Shown one piece after another: positions 52,829 to 61,873 of a DNA stretch of 64,000 bases. The notes under the pieces were generated by a model. That model worked only from the letters and a program-made list of their open reading frames with translations, ran no database searches and was not told where the DNA came from. The position numbers and the translations under genes were made by a program. The DNA comes from Seongchinamella unica (GTDB lineage Bacteria > Pseudomonadota > Gammaproteobacteria > Pseudomonadales > Halieaceae), in NCBI RefSeq assembly GCF_004354085.1, contig NZ_SMSE01000002.1, forward strand, positions 372,001-436,000, read 5' to 3'. Each line of letters opens with the position of its first letter. Position 1 is the stretch's first letter.

Positions 52829-54553
52829 ATGATTGATCAGTTGTTGATTGCCGGTTTATTCCTGTGCCTGCTGGGCAGCCTGATCTTTACTGACTGGCCG
52901 GCAGTCTGGGTATTCACCTGTGCCATGCTGTCGGCGTATTTCCTCGGGTTGGTGGACACGGCCGACGTGCTGACGAAAGCGTCCAACAGCGGATTGATGA
53001 CCCTGATTCTGTTATTGCTGGTCTCCGTGGGCCTGGAAAAGTTGTCCTGGCTGACCCGCATGTCGGGCAAGCTGATCACCCCGGGCTATAACGCCAGCCT
53101 GCTGCGCCTGGGGGCTGTCACCGCGTTTTTCTCGGCGTTCGTCAACAATACCGCAGTGGTCGCCACGCTGGCGCACACGGTACGCAGTAACAAGCATCAT
53201 CCCGCCTCCCGGTTACTGATCCCCCTGTCCTATGCGGCCATTCTCGGTGGCACCATGACCCTGATCGGGACGTCCACCAACCTGATTGTCAGCAGCTTTC
53301 TCGAGGATGTTACCGGCCAGGGTCTGGCTTTCTTTGATTTTTTGCTGGTGGGGCTGTCGGTGACGGTCCTGGGGCTGCTGACACTGCTTTTCAGTGCTCG
53401 CTTGCTGCCGGTCTCGGAGGATAGCAGCATCGACATCAACGAGTACCTGATCGAAGCGGAGGTGGCAGGGGACTCGCCGCTGGTGGGCAAGACCATTATG
53501 GATAACCGCCTGCGTGACCTGGAAGACCTGTTCCTGGTGGAGATCGTCCGCGATGAACACCTGATTTCACCGGTATCACCCAACGAATTCATCGAAGCTG
53601 GCGACAAGCTGATTTTTTCCGGTGACATCAACCAGGTTAACGCCCTGGAACAATTCGCGGGTCTGCAGTTGTTCGCGGTGGAAGAGGGCCTGCTGCGAGA
53701 GAACATGGTCGAGGTTATCGTCATGCCCAACGCCTCGATCGAGGGCAAGACCATAAAGGACAGCGGCTTTCGCTCACTGTTCGATGCGGCGGTTGTAGGA
53801 ATGCGCAGGGGCGGCAAGCGTCTGTCCGGAAAGCTGGGGAACATCACGATCCAGGCCGGTGACAATATGATGCTTGCGGTGGGGGCTGACTTCAACGAGC
53901 GCAAGAACCTGGACAAGAATTTTGTCGTGGTTGATGAATCGGTGGGTGGGGTAAAGACAACCCCGGTGCAGAACTACAGCATTACTGCGATTCTGGTGGC
54001 GGTGATCGCCCTCGCAACCCTGGACATTGTGCCGCTAATCAAGGGTATGACTTTCCTGCTGGTCTGTATGCTGGTGATGGGGGTGGTACGCGGGTCCGAA
54101 TTACGGCGACGCTTCCCCTTTGAACTGTGGTTGATCATTGCTTCAGCCCTGACATTATCGCAGGCGCTGACCAATGCGGGCGTGGTAGGCGTCATGGCGA
54201 ATTTTCTGCACGATCACCTGGCGGTGCTTGGACCCTACGCAGCCCTGGCCGGAATTTATTTCGGTACGCTGCTGCTGACCGAACTGATGACCAATAATGC
54301 CGCCGCTGCACTGGTGTTTCCGATCGCCTTTGGCCTGGCGGAAAGTTACGGTTTGTCCCACATGCCCTTTGTGATGGCGGTAGCTTTTGGCGCCAGTGCC
54401 AGTTTCCTGACGCCCTATGGCTATACCACCAATCTCATGGTCCAGAACCTGGGTGGCTACTCGCTGAAGGATTACTTCCGGACGGGGCTGCCGGTGTCCG
54501 TTGTCTACTCCGCGGCCGTGATTGTTCTGTTACCCAGGGTGTTCCCATTCTGA
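52829..54553 (+). CDS. SLC13/DASS-family permease with two TrkA-C (RCK-C) domains
   Basis: Seen: 574 residues, with about 11 hydrophobic segments interrupted by a cytosolic region (residues about 200-370) holding two TrkA_C modules (EAEVAGDSPLVGKTIMDNRLRD, EVIVMPNASIEGKTIKDSGFRS). Twin DASS motifs: FVNNTAVVATLAHTV with GTSTNLIVSSFL, and TNNAAAALVFPIAFGLA with TPYGYTTNLMVQNLGGYS, typical of sodium-driven anion carriers. Possibly sulfate, carboxylate or similar anion uptake; the cysC-sat genes 5 kb away suggest sulfate but prove nothing. Start ATG 52829 has no clear ribosome site; the open frame upstream overlaps the opposite-strand OYE. Confidence 0.85.
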   Translation: MIDQLLIAGLFLCLLGSLIFTDWPAVWVFTCAMLSAYFLGLVDTADVLTKASNSGLMTLILLLLVSVGLEKLSWLTRMSGKLITPGYNASLLRLGAVTAFFSAFVNNTAVVATLAHTVRSNKHHPASRLLIPLSYAAILGGTMTLIGTSTNLIVSSFLEDVTGQGLAFFDFLLVGLSVTVLGLLTLLFSARLLPVSEDSSIDINEYLIEAEVAGDSPLVGKTIMDNRLRDLEDLFLVEIVRDEHLISPVSPNEFIEAGDKLIFSGDINQVNALEQFAGLQLFAVEEGLLRENMVEVIVMPNASIEGKTIKDSGFRSLFDAAVVGMRRGGKRLSGKLGNITIQAGDNMMLAVGADFNERKNLDKNFVVVDESVGGVKTTPVQNYSITAILVAVIALATLDIVPLIKGMTFLLVCMLVMGVVRGSELRRRFPFELWLIIASALTLSQALTNAGVVGVMANFLHDHLAVLGPYAALAGIYFGTLLLTELMTNNAAAALVFPIAFGLAESYGLSHMPFVMAVAFGASASFLTPYGYTTNLMVQNLGGYSLKDYFRTGLPVSVVYSAAVIVLLPRVFPF

Positions 54554-54858
54554 AGACAGGCCAGGCCCGGCCCGGCGCTCAGGCCCTTCGCCGATTCGCT
54601 GATTCGCGATCGAGTCCAGTCAGTACCCCCACAGGGCAGCCGGCGCTGGCTGCGAGGTCATGCGGTTGCTTCACCGCGCCCTTACTCGCGCATCCGGGTC
54701 ACGGTTGTGTGTCCATCGGCGTGGTCACCTTAATAGTTGTACCATCCTGGCGTATTTGATCGATGATCGTTATTGCCAGCGAAAATGAGTGGTCTGGTGG
54801 TTGCCCGGTGCCAGCGCCAACCATAAGCTCCCTCCTGTTGCCGGAAGGAGACCCATTG
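54554..54858. other. Intergenic region between SLC13 permease and the NTF2-like gene
   Basis: 305 bp. No convincing ORF. Contains two short direct repeats TGATTCGC-like at about 54591-54606 and a small stem CAGCC-GGCGCT-GGCTG near 54640. Probable promoter of the catabolic cluster toward its 3' end, but no clear -35/-10 by eye. Confidence 0.5.
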
Positions 54859-55500
54859 ATGGCAGAACCTACATTACTGGAACGCGTAGACCGGTTGGAG
54901 TCACTGGATGAGATTCGCCAGCTGGCGGCCAAGTACTCCCTGTCGCTGGACATGCGCGACCTCGATTCACACGTCAACCTCTTTGCCGAAGATATCAGGG
55001 TGAGTCGGGAAAAGGTGGGGCGGTCGCACCTCAAGCGCTGGCTGGACGATACCCTGCGACTGCAGTTTACCGGTACGTCCCACCATATAGGCAATCACAT
55101 CATCGAATTTGACGATGCGGATCATGCCCGGGGTGTGGTGTACAGCAAGAATGAACACGAAACGCCGCGCGCCGACGGGAGCAGCGAATGGGTGATCATG
55201 CAGATGCTGTACTGGGATAATTACGAACGCATCCGCGGTCGCTGGTATTTTCGCCGGCGCTTGCCCTGCTACTGGTACGCAACCGATATCACCAGACCCC
55301 CGGTAGGGGATAACAAAATGCGCTGGCCGGATCGCGAGCCCTACAGCGGTGCCTATCATGAGCTGTGGCCCTCCTGGCAGGAGTTCTGGTCCAGCCCGCC
55401 GCAGGAGGACGAGCCGGAGGTTGCTCCCCCGGCGCCGTTGGAGCAGTTTCTGCTGACAATGCGCCGCGGGGCGGCGGAGCCCAAAATCAGAGTGCGCTAG
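54859..55500 (+). CDS. NTF2-like / SnoaL-like family protein
   Basis: Seen: 213 residues from ATG 54859 with GGAAGGAG just upstream. Cone-shaped NTF2 fold sequence: VDRLESLDEIRQLAAKYSLSLDMRDLDSHVNLFAEDIRVS, SHHIGNHIIEFDDADHARGVVYSKNEHE, and IRGRWYFRRRLPCYWYATD. C-terminal Pro-rich tail. Related proteins act as small-molecule dehydratases, isomerases or hydroxylases in polyketide and steroid degradation. First gene of a plus-strand run with the second Old Yellow Enzyme 11 bp after it; catalytic residue not identified. Confidence 0.84.
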   Translation: MAEPTLLERVDRLESLDEIRQLAAKYSLSLDMRDLDSHVNLFAEDIRVSREKVGRSHLKRWLDDTLRLQFTGTSHHIGNHIIEFDDADHARGVVYSKNEHETPRADGSSEWVIMQMLYWDNYERIRGRWYFRRRLPCYWYATDITRPPVGDNKMRWPDREPYSGAYHELWPSWQEFWSSPPQEDEPEVAPPAPLEQFLLTMRRGAAEPKIRVR

Positions 55501-55511
55501 GAGAGTACAGG

Positions 55512-56606
55512 ATGGATTTATTCACGCCGCTGGAACTGGGCGAATTGCAGTTGCGCAACCGGATTGTAATGGCGCCCATGACCCGCAGTCGGGCGGGCGC
55601 TGAGGCGCTGCCCAATGCGTTGATGGTCGAGTATTACCGGCAGCGGGCAGGCGCTGGACTGATCGTGTCCGAGGGAATTGCCCCCAGTGCCAATGGCCTG
55701 GGTTATTGCCGTACCCCCGGCATTTATAATTCTGCGCAGGTGAGCGCATGGCGCCAGGTGACCGACGCGGTACACGAAGCGGGTGGCAGCATTGCAGCCC
55801 AGTTGATGCACGTGGGCCGGGTAGCGAGTCATTACAATAAACCGGACGGTGCCGAAACCGTGGCGCCGTCGGCTATTGCCGCCAGTGCTGAGATTTATAC
55901 GGACCAGGCTGCCATGCAACCCATGGATGCACCCCGGGCCCTGACCACTGCGGAAGTGGCGGGGGTCGTGGAAGAGTATCGCCAGGCCGCGGAAAATGCT
56001 TTTGACGCCGGTTTTGACGCCGTGGAATTGCACTGTACCAGCGGCTATCTGCCGGCCCAGTTTTTGTCGACGGGCACCAACCGGCGCGAGGACCAGTATG
56101 GCGGCAGCGTGGCGAACCGCGCCCGCTTTGTGCTGGAAGTACTGGAGGCGATCGCCACTGTCCGTGGCGCCGCTCGCATCGGGATGCGGATCTGTCCGGA
56201 TAATCCCTTCAACGATCTGGTCGACGAAGACCCCGGCGAAACCTTTGGCTACCTGCTGGAACATGCCGCGGCGATGGAACTCGCCTACCTCCATGTGATT
56301 CGCCTGCCGGCCGGCCGGGTGGACAATCTCGCCCTCGGGCAGGCCTGGTTTGGCGATCGGTTGATCGGCAATGACAGTTTCAGCCTGGAGGAAGCGACGG
56401 CAGCCGTCGCCGCCGGCCAACTGAGCGCCGTGTCGTTTGGTCGCAGCTTCATCGCCAATCCCGACCTGCCACAGCGCTGGCGATTGGGCGCCGGGCTGGC
56501 GACATTTGATGCCGCGACCCTGTATACGCCAGGGGCGCGGGGCTACACCGATTATCCGCCGCTGGCCGGCGATCATGCCAATACCGCGATTACGCAGGGA
56601 GGATGA
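55512..56606 (+). CDS. Old Yellow Enzyme family NADH:flavin oxidoreductase (second copy)
   Basis: Seen: 364 residues: MDLFTPLELGELQLRNRIVMAPMTRSRAGAEALPN, YYRQRAGAGLIVSEGI, AQLMHVGRVASHYNKP, VELHCTSGYLPAQFLSTGTNRREDQYGGS and SFGRSFIANPDLP. As in the copy at 51.5 kb, the usual His-x-x-Asn/His is His-x-x-Ser (His 56031-56033, Ser 56040-56042). RBS is GAGAGTACAGG before the ATG. Lies in the run between NTF2-like protein and an epimerase; likely reduces an unsaturated intermediate in the same pathway. Confidence 0.91.
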   Translation: MDLFTPLELGELQLRNRIVMAPMTRSRAGAEALPNALMVEYYRQRAGAGLIVSEGIAPSANGLGYCRTPGIYNSAQVSAWRQVTDAVHEAGGSIAAQLMHVGRVASHYNKPDGAETVAPSAIAASAEIYTDQAAMQPMDAPRALTTAEVAGVVEEYRQAAENAFDAGFDAVELHCTSGYLPAQFLSTGTNRREDQYGGSVANRARFVLEVLEAIATVRGAARIGMRICPDNPFNDLVDEDPGETFGYLLEHAAAMELAYLHVIRLPAGRVDNLALGQAWFGDRLIGNDSFSLEEATAAVAAGQLSAVSFGRSFIANPDLPQRWRLGAGLATFDAATLYTPGARGYTDYPPLAGDHANTAITQGG

Positions 56607-56607
56607 C

Positions 56608-57540
56608 ATGCCTGTTCAACCCGTAGATCTCACTGGACGCAAAATACTGATCACTGGCCCCACCGGCCAGGTCGCCCTGCCGGTGGTTGCGCACTACGCG
56701 GCCATCGCTGACGTCTACGCCCTGGCGAGATTCAGTAAGGCCGAAGATCGGGAGAAAGTGGAGCGTCTTGGCGCCACCGCGATTCAGGCTGACCTGGCCA
56801 GGCCCGAGACCCTGGCCGGGATTCCGGATGACATCGACTATGTACTGAACTTTGCGGTGGTCAAGACCGGTGACTTTGATTACGACCTGGCGGCCAATGC
56901 CGAGGGGGTGGGGCACCTCATGCAGCGTTGTGCCAGCGCCAGCAGCTTTTTGCACTTTTCTTCAACGGCGGTGTACGAGTACGCCGGGCATGAACCGCGT
57001 GATGAAACATCGCCGCTGGGGGATAACCACCGGGTAATGTTCCCGACCTACAGTATTTCGAAAATAGCGGCGGAAACCGTGTGTCGTTTTGTTGCCCACA
57101 GCCAGGGAATTCCCACCACAATTGCCCGCCTGAGCGTGCCGTACGGAGACAACGGTGGCTGGATGTATTTTCACCTGTTGATGATGCAACAGGGGATTCC
57201 CATTGAACTGCACCCGGAAAAACCGAATTACTACAATCCGCTGCATGTGAATGACTATATCGAAAAAATCCCCTACCTGCTGGCGGCGGCCAGCCCCGAC
57301 GTTACCACGGTAAACTTCGGGGGTTCGCAACAGGTCAGTATTGAACAGTGGTGTGCGTACCTCAGTGAGCTGACCGGTCTGGAACCGGTATTCGCGGAAA
57401 ATCCCAGGAGCTTTGGCAGCCTGGCCATCGACACTGGGAAAATGCATCGCCTGATTGGCCCGACCCGGGTCGATTGGCGCGAGGGAATTCGCAGCCAGGT
57501 CGAACACCTGGCCCCGGAGCTTTTGCAGGATAAACGCTGA
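56608..57540 (+). CDS. NAD-dependent epimerase/dehydratase family protein
   Basis: Seen: 310 residues, extended SDR fold: nucleotide motif ILITGPTGQVALPV (third Gly of GxxGxxG replaced by Ala), FLHFSSTAVYEYAG and catalytic YSISK (Tyr-x-x-x-Lys) with TIARLSVPYGDNGG. GGGAGG precedes the ATG, which follows the OYE stop by one base. Could be a 3-beta-hydroxysteroid dehydrogenase-like enzyme or a sugar-nucleotide epimerase; the company it keeps favours the former class but does not settle it. Confidence 0.86.
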   Translation: MPVQPVDLTGRKILITGPTGQVALPVVAHYAAIADVYALARFSKAEDREKVERLGATAIQADLARPETLAGIPDDIDYVLNFAVVKTGDFDYDLAANAEGVGHLMQRCASASSFLHFSSTAVYEYAGHEPRDETSPLGDNHRVMFPTYSISKIAAETVCRFVAHSQGIPTTIARLSVPYGDNGGWMYFHLLMMQQGIPIELHPEKPNYYNPLHVNDYIEKIPYLLAAASPDVTTVNFGGSQQVSIEQWCAYLSELTGLEPVFAENPRSFGSLAIDTGKMHRLIGPTRVDWREGIRSQVEHLAPELLQDKR

Positions 57541-57543
57541 GAG

Positions 57544-58302
57544 TTACTTGACGGCAGCGCCGCCGTCGACCGACAGTATCTGGCCGGTGATGAACGAGGC
57601 CCGATCGCTGCACAGGAACACGACAGCCTCGGCGATTTCTTCCGGTTCGCCGAGCCGGTTCATCACTGCGGCGCGCTTCAATCCTTCGGCCATTTCCGGT
57701 TGCTCTTTGAAATACTTCTCTACACCCGGTGTCCTGATCACGCCCGGGGATACGGCGTTGATGCGGATGCCTTTGGCACCATATTCTGCGGCAGAGCTTT
57801 TGGTGAGCAGATTGACGCCGCTCTTGGCAGCTGCGTAGGCGGTGTTAAAGGCCTGGCCTCGCAGTGAAGCGTTGGAGGAAATGTTGACGATGGCGCCACC
57901 ACCCTGGGCGAGCATCAGCGGTATTTCGTATTTCATGCAGAGCCACGTATTGGTGAGGCACATCTGCAGGGTCTCGTCAAATACTGCGCGCTCGTACTCG
58001 TGGATAGGCCCGGAGCCCCTGCTCAACGCGGCGCCGTTACAGGCGATATCCAGGCGTCCGTAGCTGGCAGCCACCGTATCGATCATGGCCCTGACCGAAT
58101 CCTCATCGCTGACATCGCCAAAACTGAATATGGCCTCGCCGCCCGCTGCACGTATCTGTGCCACGGTCTCTTCGCCCATTTCCCGGTTGAAGTCAGCGAC
58201 CACCACGCTGGCGCCCTCGGCAGCGCAACGTGTGGCGATTGCCCGGCCTATGCCCTGGCCAGCTCCGGTGACGATGCCGACCTTGTTATCCAGTAATCCC
58301 AT
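57544..58302 (-). CDS. SDR family oxidoreductase
   Basis: Seen: 252 residues, classical short-chain dehydrogenase: cofactor motif VTGAGQGIGRAIA, CNGAA in place of the usual NNAG, catalytic Ser in VNISSNAS, YAAAK at the active site and PGVIRTPG. Ends with FITGQILSVDGGAAVK. ATG 58302 has GGAGG about 7 nt upstream; the open frame to 58377 runs into the intergenic region. Reverse strand, convergent with the epimerase gene (3 bp apart), and divergent from the AraC regulator. Confidence 0.9.
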   Translation of the reverse strand: MGLLDNKVGIVTGAGQGIGRAIATRCAAEGASVVVADFNREMGEETVAQIRAAGGEAIFSFGDVSDEDSVRAMIDTVAASYGRLDIACNGAALSRGSGPIHEYERAVFDETLQMCLTNTWLCMKYEIPLMLAQGGGAIVNISSNASLRGQAFNTAYAAAKSGVNLLTKSSAAEYGAKGIRINAVSPGVIRTPGVEKYFKEQPEMAEGLKRAAVMNRLGEPEEIAEAVVFLCSDRASFITGQILSVDGGAAVK

Positions 58303-58467
58303 TAATGCCTCCAGCAGAGAATGAACCGTATCATGGGCGGGGCCTCGACTGCGCCACCTGCCGTTGCGAGGATCCATTGTCCCTCGGGGACTTTATGATA
58401 GGCTGAGGTTTTGGCGAGAATAGGGCCACTGCGGTCAATTTAATAAACATAATCTTCCGGCACTGAT

Positions 58468-59556
58468 ATGTACGAAGTTACGATACCTGTCCACAAGGTT
58501 CTGCGTCTGTTTGATTACCTTGAAAAGCTTGGCCTGGAAGCGGAGCCGATCGCTGCCCGGGCCGGACTTTCGCGCAAGGCCATCCTCAAGCTTGAGCCGG
58601 GCGCTACCCTGCCGGGCCAGCAGTACTCGAGGCTCTACAAGCAGGCGGTGCTGGAAATGCAGACACTCAAACAACCCTTGCCCTGGGCGGCGGGGGTTGG
58701 CAGCGAAGCCTTTGAGCTGATGTGTCACTGCATGATCAGTGCCCGCACCCTGGGCGACGCAATAGGGCTGGCCGAGCGCTACGAAAAAATGCTGTACCCC
58801 ATGATAGGCCACCGGGTGTGGCTGGAGGTGGCAGGAGATACCGCGAAGCTGGGTTACCAGATCCGCTTTACCGAGCGCGGCTCCGCGGCCCTGGTGCCGG
58901 ATGATTGGGATCGGGCCGATTATCAGGATACCGTCGCCAAGGCATCCGGCCTGTTGATCTGGCATGCGCTGTGCGGCTGGCTGGTAGGCGAGTCGCTGGA
59001 GATAGAGCAGGCCAATATTTCGGCACCGTTTCTCAATGCCGCGTACCATGACAGCCTCTCTGCGACCTTTCACAGCAATGTCCTGTTCGACGCCGACGAT
59101 ACCTATTTCAGCTTTGCTGCCGAGCAGTTGCAACGACGGATTGTCCACACTTCGGATTCCCTGCGGGAACTGCTGGATAACGCGATTTACCAGCTGATTC
59201 TTATCGAGCGCAGACCTGCGAGCACCAGTGCCGCCATCAAGTCGCTTATCAGTATCGACCTGAGCCGGGGACTGCCTTCCTTTGCCGACATGGCTGCGCA
59301 GTTGCACATGTCGGAATCAAGCCTGCGCCGTCGCCTGCAGAGTGAATCCACCAGTTACCAGCAGTTGAAAGACGAGGTCAGGTGCCAGGTGGCCATCGAC
59401 AAGTTACTCAATGAGGGTGCGAGGATTGCCGACCTGTCAGATTACCTCGGATTTACCGAGCCCAGCTCTTTCGTGCGCTCCTTCAAGAACTGGACCGGGG
59501 AGACCCCGCGCAGTTATCGTGAGAAGATCCTGGCCCTGGGTGACGATCCCGACTGA
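58468..59556 (+). CDS. AraC-family transcriptional regulator
   Basis: Seen: 362 residues with the N-terminal PF12625-type ligand domain (LGLEAEPIAARAGLSRKAI, ISARTLGDAIGLAERYEKML) and the C-terminal AraC HTH pair: FADMAAQLHMSESSLRRRLQSESTSYQQLKDEVRCQVA and IADLSDYLGFTEPSSFVRSFKNWTGETP. No good Shine-Dalgarno before the ATG. Sits in the middle of the catabolic cluster, divergent from the SDR at 57.5 kb and upstream of another SDR, so it is the best candidate for its regulator. Confidence 0.91.
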   Translation: MYEVTIPVHKVLRLFDYLEKLGLEAEPIAARAGLSRKAILKLEPGATLPGQQYSRLYKQAVLEMQTLKQPLPWAAGVGSEAFELMCHCMISARTLGDAIGLAERYEKMLYPMIGHRVWLEVAGDTAKLGYQIRFTERGSAALVPDDWDRADYQDTVAKASGLLIWHALCGWLVGESLEIEQANISAPFLNAAYHDSLSATFHSNVLFDADDTYFSFAAEQLQRRIVHTSDSLRELLDNAIYQLILIERRPASTSAAIKSLISIDLSRGLPSFADMAAQLHMSESSLRRRLQSESTSYQQLKDEVRCQVAIDKLLNEGARIADLSDYLGFTEPSSFVRSFKNWTGETPRSYREKILALGDDPD

Positions 59557-59653
59557 ACTGAAAAGTCTGCCGATTTGGCTGTTGTGGTTGCAACCCAGGT
59601 CTCGTATATCGAGGATAATGGTGATTCTTTTTCAGGTCATCGGAGAAAAGTTG

Positions 59654-60406
59654 ATGCAATTAGCAAACAAGGTAGCGCTGGTTACCGGCGCGGGTCAGGG
59701 AGTAGGGCAGGGAATCGCCCTGGCACTGGCAGCTGAAGGGGCGCGGGTCGCGGTCACCGGGCGCACCCTGTCCAAACTGGAAACCACCTGCGAGATGATC
59801 GAGGAGCGGGGTGGCCAGGCGCTGGCTGTAGAGTGCCAGGTAAAGTCACTCGAATCACTGGCCGCTTGTGTCGATGCGGTGGTGAGCCACTTCGGCGGAC
59901 TGCAGATACTGGTGAATAATGCCCAGGAGGTTCCCCTGGGCACGCTGGAGCAGGTCACCGATGAAGCGTTTACCGCGGGGTTTGAATCCGGTCCCCTGGC
60001 GACGCTGCGGATGATGAAACTCTGTTACCCTCATCTCAAGGGAGAGGGGGTGATCATCAATCTTGCCAGTTCCGCCGGCAAGCGATGGGATATGAGTGGT
60101 TACGGGGCCTATGCCGCGACCAAGGAAGCAATCCGTGCCCTGACCCGAGCGGCCGCCTGCGAATGGGGCTGCGAAGGTATCCGCAGCAATGTCATCATGC
60201 CCCATGCCAAATCTCCCGGTCTGGCCTGGTGGATGGATAACAACCCGGACGAGGCGGCTGAGTTTGTCGCCAGAATTCCGCAACGGCGAGTGGGTGACTG
60301 CGAGCAGGACATCGGGCGCTTTGTTGCCCTGCTGTGCGGTGAGGGTTCGGCTTACGTGAACGGCCAGACCATCGGTCTTGACGGTGGCCAGGCCTTGATA
60401 TCATAG
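59654..60406 (+). CDS. SDR family oxidoreductase
   Basis: Seen: 250 residues: VTGAGQGVGQGIALALAAEG, NNAQEVPLG in place of NNAG, LASSAGKRW, YAATK catalytic motif and FVALLCGEGSAYVNGQTIGLDGG. GGAGA lies upstream of the ATG at 59654 (TTG one codon before). The next gene begins 9 bp later, so they are co-transcribed. Substrate unknown; part of the cluster under the AraC gene. Confidence 0.9.
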   Translation: MQLANKVALVTGAGQGVGQGIALALAAEGARVAVTGRTLSKLETTCEMIEERGGQALAVECQVKSLESLAACVDAVVSHFGGLQILVNNAQEVPLGTLEQVTDEAFTAGFESGPLATLRMMKLCYPHLKGEGVIINLASSAGKRWDMSGYGAYAATKEAIRALTRAAACEWGCEGIRSNVIMPHAKSPGLAWWMDNNPDEAAEFVARIPQRRVGDCEQDIGRFVALLCGEGSAYVNGQTIGLDGGQALIS

Positions 60407-60415
60407 GACAGTTGT

Positions 60416-61423
60416 ATGCGGGTTATGGTTACAGGCGGTACCGGATTTATCGGCTACCACACGGTGCTGGCACTGCGTGCGGCAGGCCTTGAAGTGAGCC
60501 TGTTGGTGCGTTCGGTTGCCAAGATGGAGCGCATCTATGGCAAAGGGGTAATAACGCATTACACAGAGGGCGACATCGGCGATGCCGACTCGGTGAATGC
60601 GGCGCTCGAGGGGTGTGACGGCGTGGTGCATGTGGCTGCGCTGGTATCGACCCGGGCGGCGGACGCGGACCGGGTATTCCAGACCAACCTGGAGGGGGCG
60701 CACAACGTGCTGGGGGGCGCTGTGGCGTGTGGGCTGCAGACCATCATTCATGTCTCCAGTGTAACCGCGTTGTACGATCCCTCAGCGGCGTTGCTGGACG
60801 AGGATTCACCACCCGGGCCCAATCCGATCGGCTATGGTCGCTCCAAGGTGGCTTGTGAAAAGTATGCTCGCTCGCTGCAGGCGGAAGGCCACCCCGTCTA
60901 CATCACCTATCCGGCCACGGTTCTGGGCCCGGACGCACCGGAGATGACTGAGGCTCACACGGGGCTGGAAACCTACCTGAGCAAGTTCGTGCCGCTGATG
61001 AGCAGCGGTACCCAGTACGTCGACGCCAGGGACATTGCCGCGGTTCACGCGCACATTATCCAGTATGAAGTCCCGAGCAATCGCTACGTCCTGGGCGGTC
61101 ATTATCTCAGCTGGAAGGCCCTGGCGCCTGTGCTCGAGTCGATCACCGGGAGCAAGATCGTGACCCTGCCCATGAGTGGCGGGCTGATGCGCCTGGCAGG
61201 CAGTCTCGCCGACCGCTTGGCGCCGGTCCTGCCGCTGGATCTGCCGATCAGCCGGGAGGGGCTCAACTATGCGACGCAATGGGCCATGCTCGATAACCGG
61301 CGCGTAGAAACCGAGCTGGATTTTCAGTTCCGGCCGGTGGAAGAAACCCTGGCTGACAGCATTCGCTGGCTTTATCAGCAGGGCGAGATATCCGCTCGCG
61401 CGGCCGGCAGGCTGGCGCTTTAG
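60416..61423 (+). CDS. NAD-dependent epimerase/dehydratase (extended SDR)
   Basis: Seen: 335 residues: VMVTGGTGFIGYHTV cofactor motif, VVHVAALVST, IHVSSVTALYD, catalytic YGRSK and ITYPATVLGPDAPEM. Similar to dihydroflavonol-reductase/3-beta-HSD-like extended SDRs. Starts 9 bp after the preceding SDR. A C-terminal basic tail follows RWLYQQG. Last gene before a 450-bp gap; substrate not shown. Confidence 0.88.
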   Translation: MRVMVTGGTGFIGYHTVLALRAAGLEVSLLVRSVAKMERIYGKGVITHYTEGDIGDADSVNAALEGCDGVVHVAALVSTRAADADRVFQTNLEGAHNVLGGAVACGLQTIIHVSSVTALYDPSAALLDEDSPPGPNPIGYGRSKVACEKYARSLQAEGHPVYITYPATVLGPDAPEMTEAHTGLETYLSKFVPLMSSGTQYVDARDIAAVHAHIIQYEVPSNRYVLGGHYLSWKALAPVLESITGSKIVTLPMSGGLMRLAGSLADRLAPVLPLDLPISREGLNYATQWAMLDNRRVETELDFQFRPVEETLADSIRWLYQQGEISARAAGRLAL

Positions 61424-61873
61424 CCGAACAAGGCATGGACGAAACCGGTATTATTCCAGCCGGGACTTTGTTCTCTCCCGGAATTTGGCCTAAAATCACA
61501 AAACCATGTCCCTTATCAATATCCTGAAGTCGTGTTACATGTTGTAATATGTGCGGGTATCGGGGCGGGAAGTCGCTCTTGACCGCGCCCCGGCGTGGAC
61601 ACGATATGGGAAAAAGTACCGCCGGCAGGATGGGCGGCAGGCCTCGCGTCCAATAGACACGAACCGCAATCGGACCGGCGACAAGAATCGCCAGATAATG
61701 AACCGACGCGTCGGCCACTGTGTTAAGTCACAATCAGGGATTCAGGAAGCGCTCTCTGTCGTCTGGCGAAACGCCTGTGCAGCAGAGCATGTCGCACGCC
61801 CGTACCCATAAAAATGAGCGGCTTGAACCGCACGATGAACAACACGCACAACGCACTCGCAGAGGGAAGTACT
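61424..61873. other. Intergenic region before DUF1302 gene
   Basis: 450 bp without a convincing coding frame. It contains an inverted repeat CCGGGA (61460-61465)/TCCCGG (61476-61481) without a T-run, and TTACA-TGT-TGTAA (61535-61547), a candidate regulator site. Promoter of the DUF1302/DUF1329 pair is expected here. Confidence 0.6.
61535..61547. promoter_or_regulatory. Palindrome TTACA-TGT-TGTAA in the promoter region of the DUF1302 gene
   Basis: Perfect 5-bp arms around TGT. Located about 330 bp before the DUF1302 start, so at an upstream regulatory site if functional. Confidence 0.3.

Noticed and set aside
61460-61481. Possible terminator after the extended SDR gene
   Set aside because: Six-bp stem with 10-base loop and no T-run on either side; too weak to call.
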